NCBI GenBank assembly: GCA_026826555.1
Contig: JAKSZT010054567.1
Coordinates: 299,824-363,823, forward strand
Origin: Tolypeutes matacus
Lineage: Eukaryota > Chordata > Mammalia > Cingulata > Chlamyphoridae
Direction of reading: 5' to 3'
Length of the DNA stretch: 64,000 bases
The notes under the pieces were generated by a model. The model had not been told where the DNA came from and ran no database searches. It was given only the letters and a program-made list of their open reading frames with translations. Shown here piece after piece: positions 11,372-24,769 of this stretch (position 1 is its first letter; every line of letters starts with the position of its first letter). A program made the position numbers and the translations under genes.

Positions 11372-11393
<22 letters not shown>
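11290..11393 (+). mobile_element. Monomeric tRNA-derived SINE
   Basis: About 80-bp tRNA-like head plus a poly(A) tail. Pol III A box (tggctcaagagg) and B box (ggttcgatcccc) are both present. An exact 15-bp duplication, agaaaaaacattata, lies at 11275-11289 and 11394-11408. Confidence 0.92.
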
Positions 11394-11402
<9 letters not shown>

Positions 11403-13113
11403 ATTATATGTAAATAATAACAAAAAGAGATCTGGTGTGTGGTAGGGCATACAGGACAGGGCACACCTAGGGCAGGCTTCTATGGAATATACAAGTATTC
11501 ATCTTATCATAGTGTGTTATATCACTGGGTGGAGACCCACACAATAAACAAGAAAATATTAAACTCCCATCCTGGGGAGTCATGTTATGTTCTTAATTAG
11601 AGGGGCAAGAGTCTCTTGAGAACATAGGCAGTGCTTAATAAAAGAAAGCAGACTAATATGTCAAACCCTCAATATTATTGCAAGTAACTATGAATCTTAT
11701 TCTTCAAAAGTGAATCTTAGTGGTTACCATAGGTCCTGAGGAAAAGGGGAGGGAAGAATAGAATAGATGGAACATAGGGCATTGGAATTGTTCTGTGTGT
11801 TCTTGCAATAACAGATACAGGCCATTTTAAATTTTTCAAAATTTATAAAAGTATATCATCCAAAATGTAAACTATAATGTAAATCACAGACCATGGTTAG
11901 TAGCAATACTTTAATATTTGTTTACATCAATTGTAACAAATGTACCATCCACATTGAGAAGGGAAAAGAGGGAGGATTTAGGGTATATGGGAATCCCCTA
12001 TAATCTGTACATGACTTTTCTGTAATCTAAAGCTCTTTGAAGATAAAATGAAAAAAATAAGACATTGGGGGAATATATGGAAAAAAATGTCAATGTGCAT
12101 ATAAGAAAAAAGATCTTACAGTGATGAAAGACACAATGTCAAAAAAATTTTTTTTAATTATTTCAATTTTTTTGTATTTTATTTATGTTTAAAATTATCA
12201 TTATTATTTAATCTTCTCATTAATTTTAGTAGGTTATTTTGTTGGTTTCATTTTTGAAGAAGTTTTGGATCACAGAAGGTTCACAACTGTGGCAGGGGAA
12301 GATCATTGGTGTGGGGTGCCAATGACAGGGGATGCATGGGAGGAGGTTCACCTGGGGCATACCGCTAAGGCATACAAATGTGTTCAAATTTTCACGGGGC
12401 ATTGTCATGGTGGGTGGAGAGCCACACAATAACTGAAAGAATATCAAATTCCCATCCTGGGGAGCTCTGCCACATTCTATAATGGGACAGCAACAAACCC
12501 CCAAGTACAGGGGCAGTGCCTATAGTGAAGGAGGAGGGACCATTACAATGGGCCCTTGATATTGATGACTGTACTTATGAACCTTTTTTTTGAAATTGAA
12601 ACTTAGCCTAGTAGTATATGTTGCCTAAGAGTTACCTCCTGAAAGCCTCCTTGCTGCTCAAATGTGGCCCTCTCTCTAAGCCAAACTCAGCATATAAATG
12701 CATTACCTTCCCCCTGGTTTGGGACATGACTCCCGGGAATGAGCCTACCAGGCACCGAGGGATTACTACCGAACACCAACTAGCAATGCAACTGAAAAAA
12801 GACCTTGACCAAAAGGGGGAAAGGGTAAATACAAATGAATTTTTATGGTTAAGAGATTTCAAAGAGAGTCAGGAGGTCATTCCAGAGGTTACACATATGC
12901 ACGTCTCAGCAGGATCTCATTAACTGCCACAGTAAATATTGTCTCAAATAGCAGGGTTCCTGAGGGCTCTGGAGACCTCCAGACACTATAGGCAGGGCAC
13001 ACAGCTCAGGAGTTTCATGCGCTGCCAGTGGGGCCTACTTTGGAATTTACACTCCCCAGTGTGACAGAGTTGGATTAGTCATGGTTTCCCTACACGTGGC
13101 TCTTCTGTCCCTT

Positions 13114-13395
13114 CTATTTGAACCTATAGTTAGTACTAGACTTAATAGGTGTATGTCCAAGAGACTTAAATCTTTGGGCTGCCCATGTATCAGTTGGGCC
13201 CTGAATCTCAATGGAGTTGCAACACCTACTCTCCAGTTCATTAGACTCACCCAGGATAATTAACAAGGAGATGATGATGGACAATGCCCATCCCAAGGAC
13301 CAGAGAGAGTCTGCAACCACAAGCAAGTTAGTCCCATCCATCAGCCCCATGGGATCGAAGCCCCTTCTCAATTGAGGCAGAGTGGGCATCACCAT
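13114..13395 (-). other. ORF antisense to the L1-tail module (shared with 61510-61755)
   Basis: 93-residue open frame with a hydrophobic middle, on the minus strand of a plus-oriented module. A copy of the module in the opposite orientation has an open frame in the same register at 61510-61755 on the plus strand, with clearly similar residues (L-M-D-G-T, L-G-E-S, L-E-S-R-C-C-N-S). Similarity is expected from repeat homology; openness in both is notable but does not prove coding. Confidence 0.3.
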
Positions 13396-13491
13396 CCCAG
13401 CATCCTCAGGATTGGGGAATGAATGATGGTCTAGAGTAGACTTACTGTTATTCTACTATAGACTTATTATTTTAGTAATGGAAGAAATTTT

Positions 13492-13585
13492 GGGAAATGG
13501 ATGTGGCTCAAGAGGTTCGGCATCCATCTACCATATGGAGAGACCGGGGTTCGATCCCCGGTACCTCCCGGTTAAAAAAAAAAAA
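13492..13585 (+). mobile_element. Monomeric tRNA-derived SINE
   Basis: Same tRNA-like head as 11290-11393, with poly(A). Duplication gaaatttt at 13484-13491 and 13586-13593. Confidence 0.9.
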
Positions 13586-13988
13586 GAAATTTTATCATTG
13601 ATGTGGAGGCAGTGGCCACCAGAGGTTCTGAGGGGAGGGAAAGCAAAAAACAGGTGTAATATGGGGGCATTTTCAGGACATTGAAATTGTCCTGAATGAT
13701 GTTGGAATGATAGATACAGACCATTATACATTTTGTTATAACTTACAAAATTGTGTGGGACAGATTGTAAGCTATAATGTAAACTATAATCCATGCTTAG
13801 TGGCAATGCTCTAATGTGTGTTCATCAATTGTAAGAAATGTACCACACTAATGAAGGATGTTGTTAATGTGGGACGGTGTGGGAGGGGCAGGGTGTGGGG
13901 CATATGGGAATCCCCTATACTTTTTATGTAACACTTATATAATCTAAAGTATTAAAAAAATTTTTTTAATATTAAAAAAGGAGATCTG

Positions 13989-15500
13989 AGGTAGCTATAT
14001 TAAAATCAGACAAAATAGACTTTGATCCAAAAACTGTTATAAGATAAATATAAGGGCATTATATATCAATTAAAATGTCAATGTAACAAGAAGATCTAAC
14101 AGTTATAAACATATATGCATATAACAACAGGCACCACAATTTATGAAGCAAACATTGACAGAATTGATGAGAAAAATAGACAGTTAAATATACCACTTTC
14201 ACTCATGGATGAAACATCTAGAAAGAAGATAAACAAGGAAATAGAGGACTTGAACAGCACTATAAACCAACTAGATGTAACAAATATATATAGACGACTC
14301 CACCCAACAAGAGCAGAATACACATTCTTTTCAAGTCCACGTGGATCATTCTGTGGGATAGAACACAGGATAGACACCAGAAAACCTCAATAAATTTAAA
14401 CATATTGAAATTATACAAACTAACTTATCCAAACACATCAGAATGAAGCTAGAAATCAGCAACAGAAGGAACACTGGAAAATTTACAAATATGTGGAAAT
14501 TAAACAGTACACACTTAAATGACCAATAGGTTAAAGAATAAATTACAAGGGAAATTAGGAAATGCTTAGAGATGAATGAAAATGAAGACACAACTTACCA
14601 AAACTATAGCATACAGACAAGGCAGTGCTCAGAGGGAAATTTATAACCATGAAAATCTATATTTTGAAACAAGAAAGATCTCAAATTAAGAGGAAGTAGA
14701 AAAAGAGCAAACACAAATGAGCAGAGAAAAGGAAATAAATAATTGAAAGTAAAGCAGAGATAATGAAATAGAGAAGAGAAAAACAATTGAATCAACAAAA
14801 CAAAAAGGAAGTTCTTTGAAAAATCAATAAAATTGGCAAAACTTGAGCTATACCACAAAAAGAGAAAATATACACAATTAACTAAAGTCAGAACGGAAAA
14901 TGGTGATATAATACTGCCCTTCCAGAAATAATAATGTTTATAAGAGAATTCTATGACCAATTGTATGCCAACAAATTAGATAATCTTGAAGAAATGGGAA
15001 AATTCCTAGAAATGCACCAATTATCTGTATTGACTCAAGAAGAAATAGAAAGCATGTAACAAGTACAGAGATTGAATCAATAATAAAAAATCTTCCACCA
15101 AAGAAAAGCCCAGAACAGATGGCTTCACTGATGAATTCTGCCAAACCTTTAAAGAAGAATTAATATGAATCTTTCTCAAACTCTTCCAAAGTATTCAAGA
15201 GAAGGGAACACTCCCTAATTCATTCTATGAGGTCAGTATTATTCTGATACCAAAGCCTAGAAAGACAAAACAAGAAAAGCAAATTACAGACCAACTTCCC
15301 TTATCAATATAGATACAAAAATCCTTAACAAAATACTTGCAAACTGAATCCAACAGCATATTAAAAAGATTACCAAGTGGGATTTATCCTAGGAATGCAA
15401 AGGTAGTATGTGTGAAAATAAATCACTGTAATATACTACATAAGCACAGTGAAGGAAAAAACCCACATGATTGTTTCATTAGATGCAGAAAAGATGTCTG
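13989..15500 (+). mobile_element. L1 ORF2 fragment (endonuclease to RT), continuation of 9230-11434
   Basis: Resumes exactly at gagatctgaggtagctat. It passes through the endonuclease C-terminal block (14090-14400) and into RT (15090-15500) with frequent stops. It ends where MaLR internal sequence begins, near 15500. Confidence 0.8.
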
Positions 15501-15912
15501 GAGAGGGCAGGCCTATCCTGGCATTTTGGCTGCAAAGCCAGTGCTTGTCGAGAGTGGGGCTGCTGCTCCAATAGGCCAGGAATACAAAATATCAAGCTAT
15601 AGATTACTCTCAGTCATTGAAATCTAATGAAATTTGCCCTATGGGATTTGGACTTCCTGGAAAATCATGACTTCTTTTTTCCTTCTAATTTCTCCTTTCT
15701 AGAATGGAAATTTTGTAAGTAGATAACTTGTTTTCTAGGTTTCCTGGGTCCACAGATGGAGAAGAATTATGCCCCAGGATAGACCACAACCATGACTGAT
15801 TTAATGATATTTTGGTTTTAGCGTTGTTACTGGAACGGCTTAAGGCTTTTGGGATGTTGGGATGGGGTGAACATATTTTGGGAAGGACATGTTTTTGGGG
15901 TCCAGATGGTGG
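15500..15912 (+). mobile_element. MaLR (MLT1/MST-type) internal 3' part
   Basis: It follows the known MaLR path before the 3' LTR: a 'gggatttggacttcctgg'-like block (15646-15660), the 'tttctccttt...aatggaaa' block, a 'cccaggatag...gactg' block and the G-rich 'ttgggatggggtgaa' block. The LTR follows. Confidence 0.7.
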
Positions 15913-16322
15913 ACTATCATGGATTGAATCATTTCCTCCACAAAGACATATTCAGGTGTTAATCCCCAGTCCTACGGATATGAACACATTTGTAAATAGG
16001 ATCTTTAAAGATGTTATTAATTAAGGTGAGGCCAAACTGAGTCAGGGTGAGCCTTAATCCAATATGACTAAAATCTATATAAACAGAGGGAAATTGGAGA
16101 CAGCAGTGGAAGATAAGAGACAGGTGGCCATATGATGGAGGTAGAGAATGAGTAACAGATTTCCAGAAAGCCACTACCACAATGCTACCGATTTCAGAGA
16201 ATGTATGATACTGCTGTCTTTGATTTTGAACTTCTATCCTCCAAAATTGTGAGACAGATTCCTGTTGTTTAAAACCACCCAGTCTGTGGTTCTTGCTATA
16301 GCATACCGGGTAAACTAAGACA
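15913..16322 (+). mobile_element. MLT1-type LTR
   Basis: Typical MLT1 order: 'attgaatc' start, 'tcctacggatatgaac' and 'taataggatc'-like block, 'ttaaggtgaggcca', and an end 'cctgttgtttaa..ccacccagtctgtggt...taaactaagaca'. Confidence 0.8.
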
Positions 16323-16600
16323 AGCACACTTGGTTTAGTTCTTGGAGTCCTTTTATAAACATGGGCAAATGGAAATTGGTCAAGGGTTCTGATCTACTAG
16401 CAAGATTCTAAGATAATTTTTATGGCCCATTTTCAATAACTCTGGGAGAGTTCCTGAGGCAAAAACTTGTATCAACTAAAAAGTTAGTCAAATCCTTCAT
16501 GCAAATGGTACCATACATTAGGATTTATGTTTAGCGGTATGGAGTTGAATAGGAATGAAGTAGAACTATTTCATCATTAATACATTCAAGTATGATACAG
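16323..16600. other. Stretch without identified features
   Basis: Ordinary A+T-rich sequence with no ORF, repeat signature or splice-bounded exon that I can support. Confidence 0.4.
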
Positions 16601-16609
16601 TGCATAAGA

Positions 16610-16990
16610 AGTCCTGCTTTGGGTCATGCCTAGGATTTAATTCTGGCTCATATCTCCTAAGTAATAGTCTATATCCTTGTTGTGTGTGTGTGTGTCTGTG
16701 TGTTACTTAACCTTTCTGAGCTACAATTTATTTCTTTGTAAAATAAGAATAATATTGACCACATAGAGCTGTTATAAAGATTAAAAGTGTCATATAAAAG
16801 CTTCTATTGCAGTGCCTATCACATAGTAAACAAAATGAATACCTGAATGCCAACCTCTATTCTACTGTGCTGACTACTCACAATACTATAAAGTAAATTC
16901 TATTATTATACTCATTTTATAATTGAGAAAGTTGCGGTTAAGATAAAGTATATTGGGGCTAGGATTGAAACTCAAAATTCCATCTTCAAA
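16610..16990 (+). mobile_element. MIR SINE remnants (one +, one -) with (GT)n
   Basis: 16610-16845 follows MIR in the plus sense (acttaacctttctgagc and 'ttataaagattaaa' blocks), split by a (GT)n run at 16680-16702. 16850-16990 follows MIR in the minus sense ('cattttataattgagaaa...ggattgaaact'). Confidence 0.65.
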
Positions 16991-17490
16991 TCCTATATTC
17001 CTACATGTGGCTTCCAAAAAACCTAAGCTATAAGAGAAGTTAGCATACTCTCCTTTTTCTTTTAGTTCTTTACAGATATGGTTAACTGTATGGATAATTC
17101 TGGGATCATATATTTCTTATGACAAGGAGTTGACTGTTGGGTTTCTCGTTATCTGCAAATTGTTGGGTTTTTTTTTTTTACACAACAGAGGGACCTGGAC
17201 CTAATCTGACTTTTTCCTTTTCTGGATCTCATGTCTGAATAGCCCCTGGAAGCAAAGTAGTGAAGGATGTGGTGGCTCCTTTATCCACAGACTGTATACA
17301 TAGATTCTGTTCTAATTATATCTATCTCTGGGTCAACTTGCATGACAGTTCATAGCCAACATTTTACTGTCCTTTGTGTAAAAGACTATTTCTGAAGCTG
17401 AATATTATAGGGATATGATTAGGAAAGTCTCCAAGGTGAGTAGTTTCCACATAAATTTATTATTAGAGGATAAACACAGATGTAATTATT
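16990..17490. other. Stretch without identified features
   Basis: No gene seen. It contains a T(12) run at 17168-17179. Possibly older LTR or unique sequence. Confidence 0.35.
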
Positions 17491-20320
17491 TTAAAGGCCT
17501 CTTTAACAATTCTACTGAGGTATAATTTACAAACATTAAAATTCATCCATTGTAAGTGTATAATTCAATGACTTTTAGTAAATTTATAGAGGTATGCAAC
17601 TATCATCACAGTCATTTTAGAACATTTCATTCATATAAATACTTTATTTCAGGAGACTATATATATTTATTTGGAGATTTTGATCATTAGTTTGCAGAGA
17701 TGAACAATTACTATTAATAAGGGAATAATTAACTACATTTAGTTTTCAAAAATTTGAGTATGATGTGTCTAGACCTGGATTTCTTTGGATTTACCATATT
17801 TGGGTTCACTCAGCTTTTTGAATCTGTAGGTTTATGCCTTTTGTGAATTTGTGGAAATTTTCAGGCATTATTTCTTCAAAATTTTTTTTACTCTTGTACT
17901 TGTTTTCTCCTCTCATTCTGGGACTCTGATGATATGAATGTTAGATATTTGTTTACTGTACCTAAGGTCTAAGAACCCTTGCTCAGTTTTTCAATCTAGT
18001 TTTTTCTCTGTTTAGATTAGATAATTTATTTGATCTATCTTTAAGTTAATTATTTCCTCTGTCATGTCATCTCCATTTTACTATTGAGCCAATCAAGTGA
18101 GTTGTTTAAAAAAATAGGTTATGGTACTTTTCAGTGGTAAAATTTTAACATTTCTTCCTTATATCTTCTATTTCTTTGCTGAGACTCATTCTTTTACAAT
18201 TTGATTCAAGAGTGTTCAAAATTACTTGATGAATTTTTATAACTGCTTAAACTCTGTCAGAAAATACCATCATCTGTGTTTTGTGTTGATTGTTTTTTCC
18301 TGTTGAAGTTTAGATTTTCCTGGTTCTTGGTATGACTAATTTTGAATTATATCCTTGACATTTTTAATATTAGGTTATTAGATGCTGGTTCCTACTTCTG
18401 TGTCTGTTTAATTTGTAAGATACTGCCAAACTGTTTTCCAAAGTGGTTGTACAATTTTAATTCCCACCAGCAATGTATCAGTGTTCTAGTTCCCTCTGAT
18501 CCTCACCAACACTTGGTATAATCAGTTTTTGAAGTCTTAGCCATTCTTATAGGTGTATAGTGTTACTATGTTTTAATTTGCATTTTTAATAACTAATGAT
18601 GTTGAATATCTTTTCATGTATTTATTTAACATCTATATATTTCTTTTTTGATGGTATGTCTGTTGAAATCTTTTGTCCAGTTGGTATTTATTTAGTTTTG
18701 AGAATTGAATTCTTTTTATATTCAGGACATAAGGTCTGTATCCCCAGTCAGTGGCTAATGTTTTCATTCTTTTAACAGTATATATTTAAAAGCAGAAGTT
18801 TTAAGTTTTCATAAAGTCCAATTTATCAATTTGTTCTTCAAGGATCATATTTTCAGTGCCATATCTAAGAAATCTGTGCCTAATTCATGGTCCTAGAAAT
18901 TTTATGGCTTTAGAATTTATATTTAGGTTTATGATACAGTTTTAGTTCATTTTTTTGTTATATGGTGTGAAGTATAAATCAAAGCCATTTTTTTATGCAT
19001 TTTCATAGCACTGTTGAAAAGGCTATCCTTTCTCCACGATTTTCTTTTGCACCTTTGCCAAATTCAGTTGTCCGTGTGTATGAGTTTACTTCTGGACTCT
19101 CTCTTTTGTTCCATTGATCTAGTTCTCTAACATGATGCCAGTACTACAGTCTTGAATACTGGAGTTGTATAATATGGCTTGAACTCAGGTAGTGTATGTC
19201 TTCCAACATTGTTCTTTTTCTCTAAAGTTGTTTCGACTATTTTAAGTTCTTTGAATTTTAGAATCCATTTGCCAGTTTCCACAAAAAAGTCTCCTGTTAT
19301 TCTGATTGGTATTTCACTGACTCTATAGATCAATTCAGAAAGAATTTACATCTTAACAGTTTTGAATCTTCTAATCTCTGAACATGGTATATTCCCACAT
19401 TTTTAAGATCTTTAGTTTCTCTCAGCAGTGATTTTTAGTTTCCATGGCATATATTTTGCACTTTTATTAGAGTAATCACTATGTATTTCATACTTTTCAA
19501 TGGTGATATAAATGGCATTTAAATTGCTAGCTGCTTGAATATAGATCTTTAATCCTGCAACTTTGATAAACTCACTTATTAGTGCTAATAGCTTTTTTGT
19601 AGACGCCATCAGATTTTATATTATTTTTGGTTTTGGTTACATTTAAAATGTCTTGTTTAGGAAATATTTCCTTACCCTGTGGTTATGAAATAGTCTCAGA
19701 TGCTTTGTTTCAAAAACGTTAGTTTGCCTTTGTTTTTAAGTCAGTTGATCTGGACTACATTTTCACATGTTGTATAATTTAGGGGCCCAAATGTAATTTT
19801 ATATGGATACTCAATTTTTCTAGACCAACTTAAGAGATTGCTCTTTCCTCCAGCTCTGCAGTGCTACCTTTGTCATTAATGAAGTGTCCCTAGATGCAAA
19901 AATCAATTTCTGAGATCCAGTTTGGTACCACTCAATTTCCATATGTACAATACCATACTGTATTACTATTTAAAATTTTATTTAAAATGTGTCTTAATAT
20001 CCTCCCCCCTTGTTCTTATTCAATTGTGTCTTGCCTATGCTACCCTTTGCATTTCTACATAAAATTTAAAATCAGCTGTTCAAGTTTAACAAAATTAAAA
20101 TTTTTATAGGACTTGCTAGGATATATAGTTCCATTTTATGGTAACTGGCACCTTTACAATATTGATATATTGTGGTATACATCTTATTTTATTTAGATCT
20201 TTTAAATTTTCCCTCAACATAATTTTGTAGTTTTCTGTATTTTTCTTAAACATCTTGTTATATTTATTCCTATCAGATTGTTTAATGATATTATAAATGC
20301 TCTAACTTAAAATTTTCATT
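17490..20320 (-). mobile_element. Old L1 (L1M type), minus strand, ORF2 C-terminal half and flanks
   Basis: 17510-17640 resembles an L1M tail block, 17760-18060 an L1M 5'-region block, and 18400-20300 follows ORF2 backwards ('ccaaagtggttgtacaa', 'ttcccaccagcaatgta', 'ccattgatctag', 'atgccagtactacagtc'). The mixture suggests two L1 insertions or a rearranged copy. No intact frame. Confidence 0.75.
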
Positions 20321-20324
20321 TTCT

Positions 20325-20988
20325 TTCTTTCCTCAATGGGAAAATCAAGAGAAGAACACTAGCATTTTGATGCAAACACAAGATCTCTTCTACAGATCTA
20401 CTTCCTATGTAATAAACAGCTTCTGGTTTGCTACTGGGACCTAGGAGACTAAATGAATCATCATGGGACAATACATGACCATGAAAGTTGAATTATCATG
20501 AACTGGATGTTATGTGCCAATAATCTGGAGTATGTACAGAAGTCCATTATTAACTCCTGAAGATACAAAGTTTCAGGATCAATTGGCTCAGATTCCCATG
20601 GCATCTATTCCATGATACTTCTTGCTCAGGTCACTTCTTTGGCCCTATGGGCACTATAAACAATGGACTAAGGAAGAACAAAATCAGCATGTTATGCTTG
20701 CCTAGGTGGTAATGGACTACTGTAGCATTACATCTCTTCACAGGGGTGGTGCAGAAGGACCACAAAGAATTAAAATCCTTCCAGTGTGCCACTACTTGGA
20801 GGAAGTGATGGCCATATACAAGTGCATGGGCAATAACTGTGGGCTTATTTATATGAACTGGCATCTAGAAAGGGCAAGGGTGGAAGGCTAGTGACAAGGA
20901 GATTGAACATTTATGGACATAGAGTGTGAAGATATTTGTGTCCCACATGAATGCTCATCAAAAGGCATCCATTTCAGAAAAGGTTCTA
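20325..20988 (+). pseudogene. ERVL/ERV3-type pol remnant (RNase H region)
   Basis: Decayed pol in the plus sense. The last 63 bases (20926-20988) read V-K-I-F-V-S-H-M-N-A-H-Q-K, the conserved C-terminal RNase H segment also found in the ERVL provirus at about 30180-30200. The frame is cut by the MaLR LTR at 20989 and continues after it. The preceding 500 bases hold degenerate RT-connection/RNase H sequence with stops. Confidence 0.7.
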
Positions 20989-21072
20989 TGGGGGTTTCAA
21001 ACTGTATGTACCCCAGAAAATCATGTTCTTAAAGCTAATCTATTCCTGTTGGTGTAAACCTATTGTAAGACC

Positions 21073-21104
<32 letters not shown>

Positions 21105-21661
21105 TATTTATTTATTCATTTATCCCCCCCTTGCTGCTTGTGCTCGCTGGGTCAGCTAACCACGCCATGCAGGCGGGCTTGCCTTCACCAGGAGGCCCCG
21201 GGAACCGAACCCGGGGCCTCCCATATGGTAAACGGGAGCCCTACTGATTGAGCCACAGCCGCTTCCCTGTAAGACCTTTTAATGAGGTTACTTCTGTTAA
21301 GGTGTGGCCCAGGGTGGGTGTTAATCCTCTTACTGGAGTCCTTTATAAGAGAAAGAAATTCAGACGAAAAAAAAAAAAAAAAAGGAAAAGGAAAAGCCAG
21401 GAAAGCAAGAAGCTGAAATCAACGAAACCCAGAAAAGAAGGGAGAAACCAGCAGATGCAGCCATGTGCTTTGCCTTGTGGCAGAGGAGCCCAGGCTCACT
21501 GGCAGCCAGTCTTCAGGAAGAAAGCATTGCCTTGAGGATGACTTGATTTTCACATTTTTTCTCAGCCTCAAAACTGTAAGCTTGTAAGCTAATAAATTCC
21601 CATTGTTAAAAGCCAACCCATTTTATGGTATCTGCTTTGAGCAGCTTAGCAAACTAAAACA
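20989..21661 (+). mobile_element. Solo MaLR-type LTR with nested SINE
   Basis: LTR of the same family as 4981-5475, running TGGGGG to AAACA. Flanks ggttcta (20982-20988) and ggctcta (about 21662-21668) differ at one base and mark the target site. A SINE at 21077-21267 interrupts it. Confidence 0.8.
21077..21267 (-). mobile_element. tRNA-derived SINE, extended type
   Basis: Minus-strand copy with poly(T) on the plus strand. An exact 13-bp duplication, tgtaagacctttt, lies at 21064-21076 and 21268-21280. The head is the 'cagtagggctcccgt...ccatatgggaggccccggg' type, followed by a 60-bp body and aataaataaat tail. Confidence 0.93.
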
Positions 21662-22250
21662 GGCTCTAAATAAACAAACTGACAGGATGACACGTGTGTG
21701 GATGTCAGTCAATGTCTTTTTCCTAGCTCCATCCCCGTTTGCTCAAGGCTTTAATGAGCAGGGATAGAGGTATACATGGGACCAAGATTTTCCCTTCACC
21801 AAAACTAATCTGGCTTTTCTCACTTCTGAGTGCCAAACTTGCAAAAGCTAAACAGAAGCTTGATGGCCTCTTTCTCTAGAAAGAGCCAGGACCTTTCTGC
21901 TAGCATATTGATAACATTGGACACTTTCATAAAGGAGGGGACCACGATGGCCATAATGGAGGGAAACAGCCAATCAAGATAAGGATTTGCCATTATTATC
22001 CAGCATTGAGGCACTTACTGAATGCCTTATTCCTTATAATCCCATGCAATGGTGCTTCTAAATAAATAATCTTAAAGCAAATTAAATAAGGTAATGATCT
22101 CACATCCATGAGACTTAATCATGGATCTCACCAATGAAAAATAGCTGATCTTAACAGAATGTTAAATTAATCAGTTATAGACTTATATAGTGCCAGCTGG
22201 CAGAAAAAAGCTTGTGAAGTTTGGGTATTATACAGTATGTTGCTGTTTCT
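21662..22250 (+). pseudogene. ERVL/ERV3-type pol remnant (integrase N-terminal region)
   Basis: The frame resumes with L-N-K-Q-T-D-R-M-T at the end of RNase H. It runs into an integrase zinc-finger region with a C-Q-T-C pair (about 21828-21840), then a block like the W-x-x-D-N-I-G start of the catalytic core near 21900. Heavily degenerate, with no intact D,D-35-E core. Confidence 0.6.
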
Positions 22251-22761
22251 CTAATAACCAGAACAGATGGATCTGGGAAAAAAAAAAAAGATGGAGTGGG
22301 TCTTTTCATTACATTTCTTCAGACTGAGTAGCAAGCCCTCATACCAATCTCAAATTTTTTGCTTTCTAATTCCCATAAATTTGGACTTTGCTCTTTTTAA
22401 ATCCTTAGTTCCATTGAAAGAAAGCTTCCACTAGGAGATAGAATGATTCCAGTGACCTTGTAATTGAATTTTCTATTTTGCATAGAAAATTCTTCTTACC
22501 AAAAAGAAGGCAGGGAGGAATATGTTTGGAACTCAGAGGGATCCTCAAAGACACTTCTATTATTTCCGTGTCCACCAGTAAACATGAATGAATTACTATA
22601 GCAAACCCAAAGAGGCAGGATGAATACTAATTCAGATTCTTCAGAAATTAAGGTTTGTGTTTACCCAACTAGTAGAACTCTCAGCTGAGAGTAGAGTAAA
22701 ATGTAATGGTGTGGATATATGGGTGTTCACTGTAATATTCTTTCAGCTTTCCTATCTATAG
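22250..22761. other. Stretch without identified features
   Basis: Contains an A(12) run at 22279-22290. Probably more retroviral remnant; no frame or motif I can defend. Confidence 0.3.
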
Positions 22762-23307
22762 CCATTTGGCAGTTTGATGTAATTATGAATTCCAAAAATA
22801 TATATTGGCTTATGCTTGTAAACTTGTATGCTAATGTGGGCATGATTAAGTTATGATTAGGGCGTTAACCAGGCCATGTCAGTAGGGCATTGAGCCCCAC
22901 CCCTTGGTGGGTGGGGGAATCAAATATAAAAGGCATGGCAAGAACAGAGTTGAAGCAGTTTTGAGTAGCAGTTTTTGATGTTGGAGTTTTGATGTTGGAG
23001 AAAAGGCCCCAGGAGAAGAGAAGCGAGCCGTTCACCTGATAGTCTACAGCTGATCTTGTGGAGGAACAAGAGAAGCTAAGCCCAGAGAGAAATGAAGCCC
23101 CAGGAAGAGAGGAACCCAAGAAGCCTGAACCCTGGCAAAGGTCAGTAGCTGTCTTGCTCCAACACGTGGCAATGGACTTTGGTGAGAGAAGAAACTTAAC
23201 TCTTTATGGCCTGGTATCTGTGGACTTCTACCCCAAATAAACACCCTTTATAAAGACCAACCCCTATTTGGTATTTCACATTAGCACCCCTTTGGCTGAC
23301 TAATACA
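22762..23307 (+). mobile_element. Solo MaLR LTR, same family as 597-1103
   Basis: Reverse-oriented relative of the LTRs at 597 and 2667. Shared blocks are 'tttgatgtaattatgaattcc', 'ccccaccccttgg', 'cacgtggcaatggactt' and 'tacccc-aaataaa', ending GACTAATACA at 23307. AATAAA lies at about 23236. Confidence 0.8.
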
Positions 23308-23337
23308 ACACTTGGACAATAATCCCAAAAAAATCAT

Positions 23338-23520
23338 GAGAAGTGGCTGTGGCTCAATCAGTAGGGCTCCCGTTTACCATATGGGAGGCCCCGGGTTCAG
23401 TTCCCAGGGCCTCCTGGTGAAGGCAAGCCCGCCCGCATGGCATGGTTAGCTGACCCAGCGAGCACAAGCAGCAAGTGGGGGGTAAATGAATAAATAAATA
23501 AAAAATCTTTAAAAAAAAAA
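23338..23520 (+). mobile_element. tRNA-derived SINE, extended type
   Basis: Head with A and B boxes, 60-bp body and aataaataaat...aaaa tail. The flank aaaaaaatcat (23327-23337) recurs after the A tail at about 23515-23525. It sits 67 bp from the KRAB-A exon, in its downstream intron. Confidence 0.9.
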
Positions 23521-23524
23521 ATCA

Positions 23525-24769
<1,245 letters not shown>

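Larger units (their letters stand above)
9230..11434 (+). mobile_element. L1 5' half (ORF1-like region to endonuclease start)
   Basis: A-rich coding-derived sequence. It has the L1 block around 'gcagcaagagagaaatgatgtgttac' (9923-9948, residues of an old ORF1/inter-ORF region) and the 'gccatggaggccagaag' block, then a spacer and the start of ORF2 near 11140. It is broken by an insertion at 10446-10885 and a SINE at 11290. The same L1 region recurs at 39520-40145 and 41090-41700. Confidence 0.75.
11435..13974 (+). mobile_element. 2.5-kb L1 3'-UTR-like insertion, two modules
   Basis: It splits the L1 endonuclease region. The flank a(5)gagatctg at 11422-11434 is repeated, with one extra base, at about 13975-13988 beside an A-rich tail. 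Two related modules run 11435-12060 and about 12228-13974. Each has the order 'hosted wet' marks: cacacctaggg or cacctggggc start, 'cccatcctggggag', then 'actataatgtaaactat', 'tgtaccacac', 'gggaatccccta' and a final 'taatctaaa' plus A-rich end. The same order follows true L1 ORF2 sequence at 45040-45930, so these are most likely L1 3' UTRs of a xenarthran L1 lineage. Confidence 0.65.

Noticed and set aside
12226..12923. Candidate host gene from ORFs on both strands
   Set aside because: The stretch is part of the L1-tail module, repeated elsewhere in the window.
18400..20300. Possible novel T-rich non-coding RNA locus
   Set aside because: The order matches L1 ORF2 on the minus strand.
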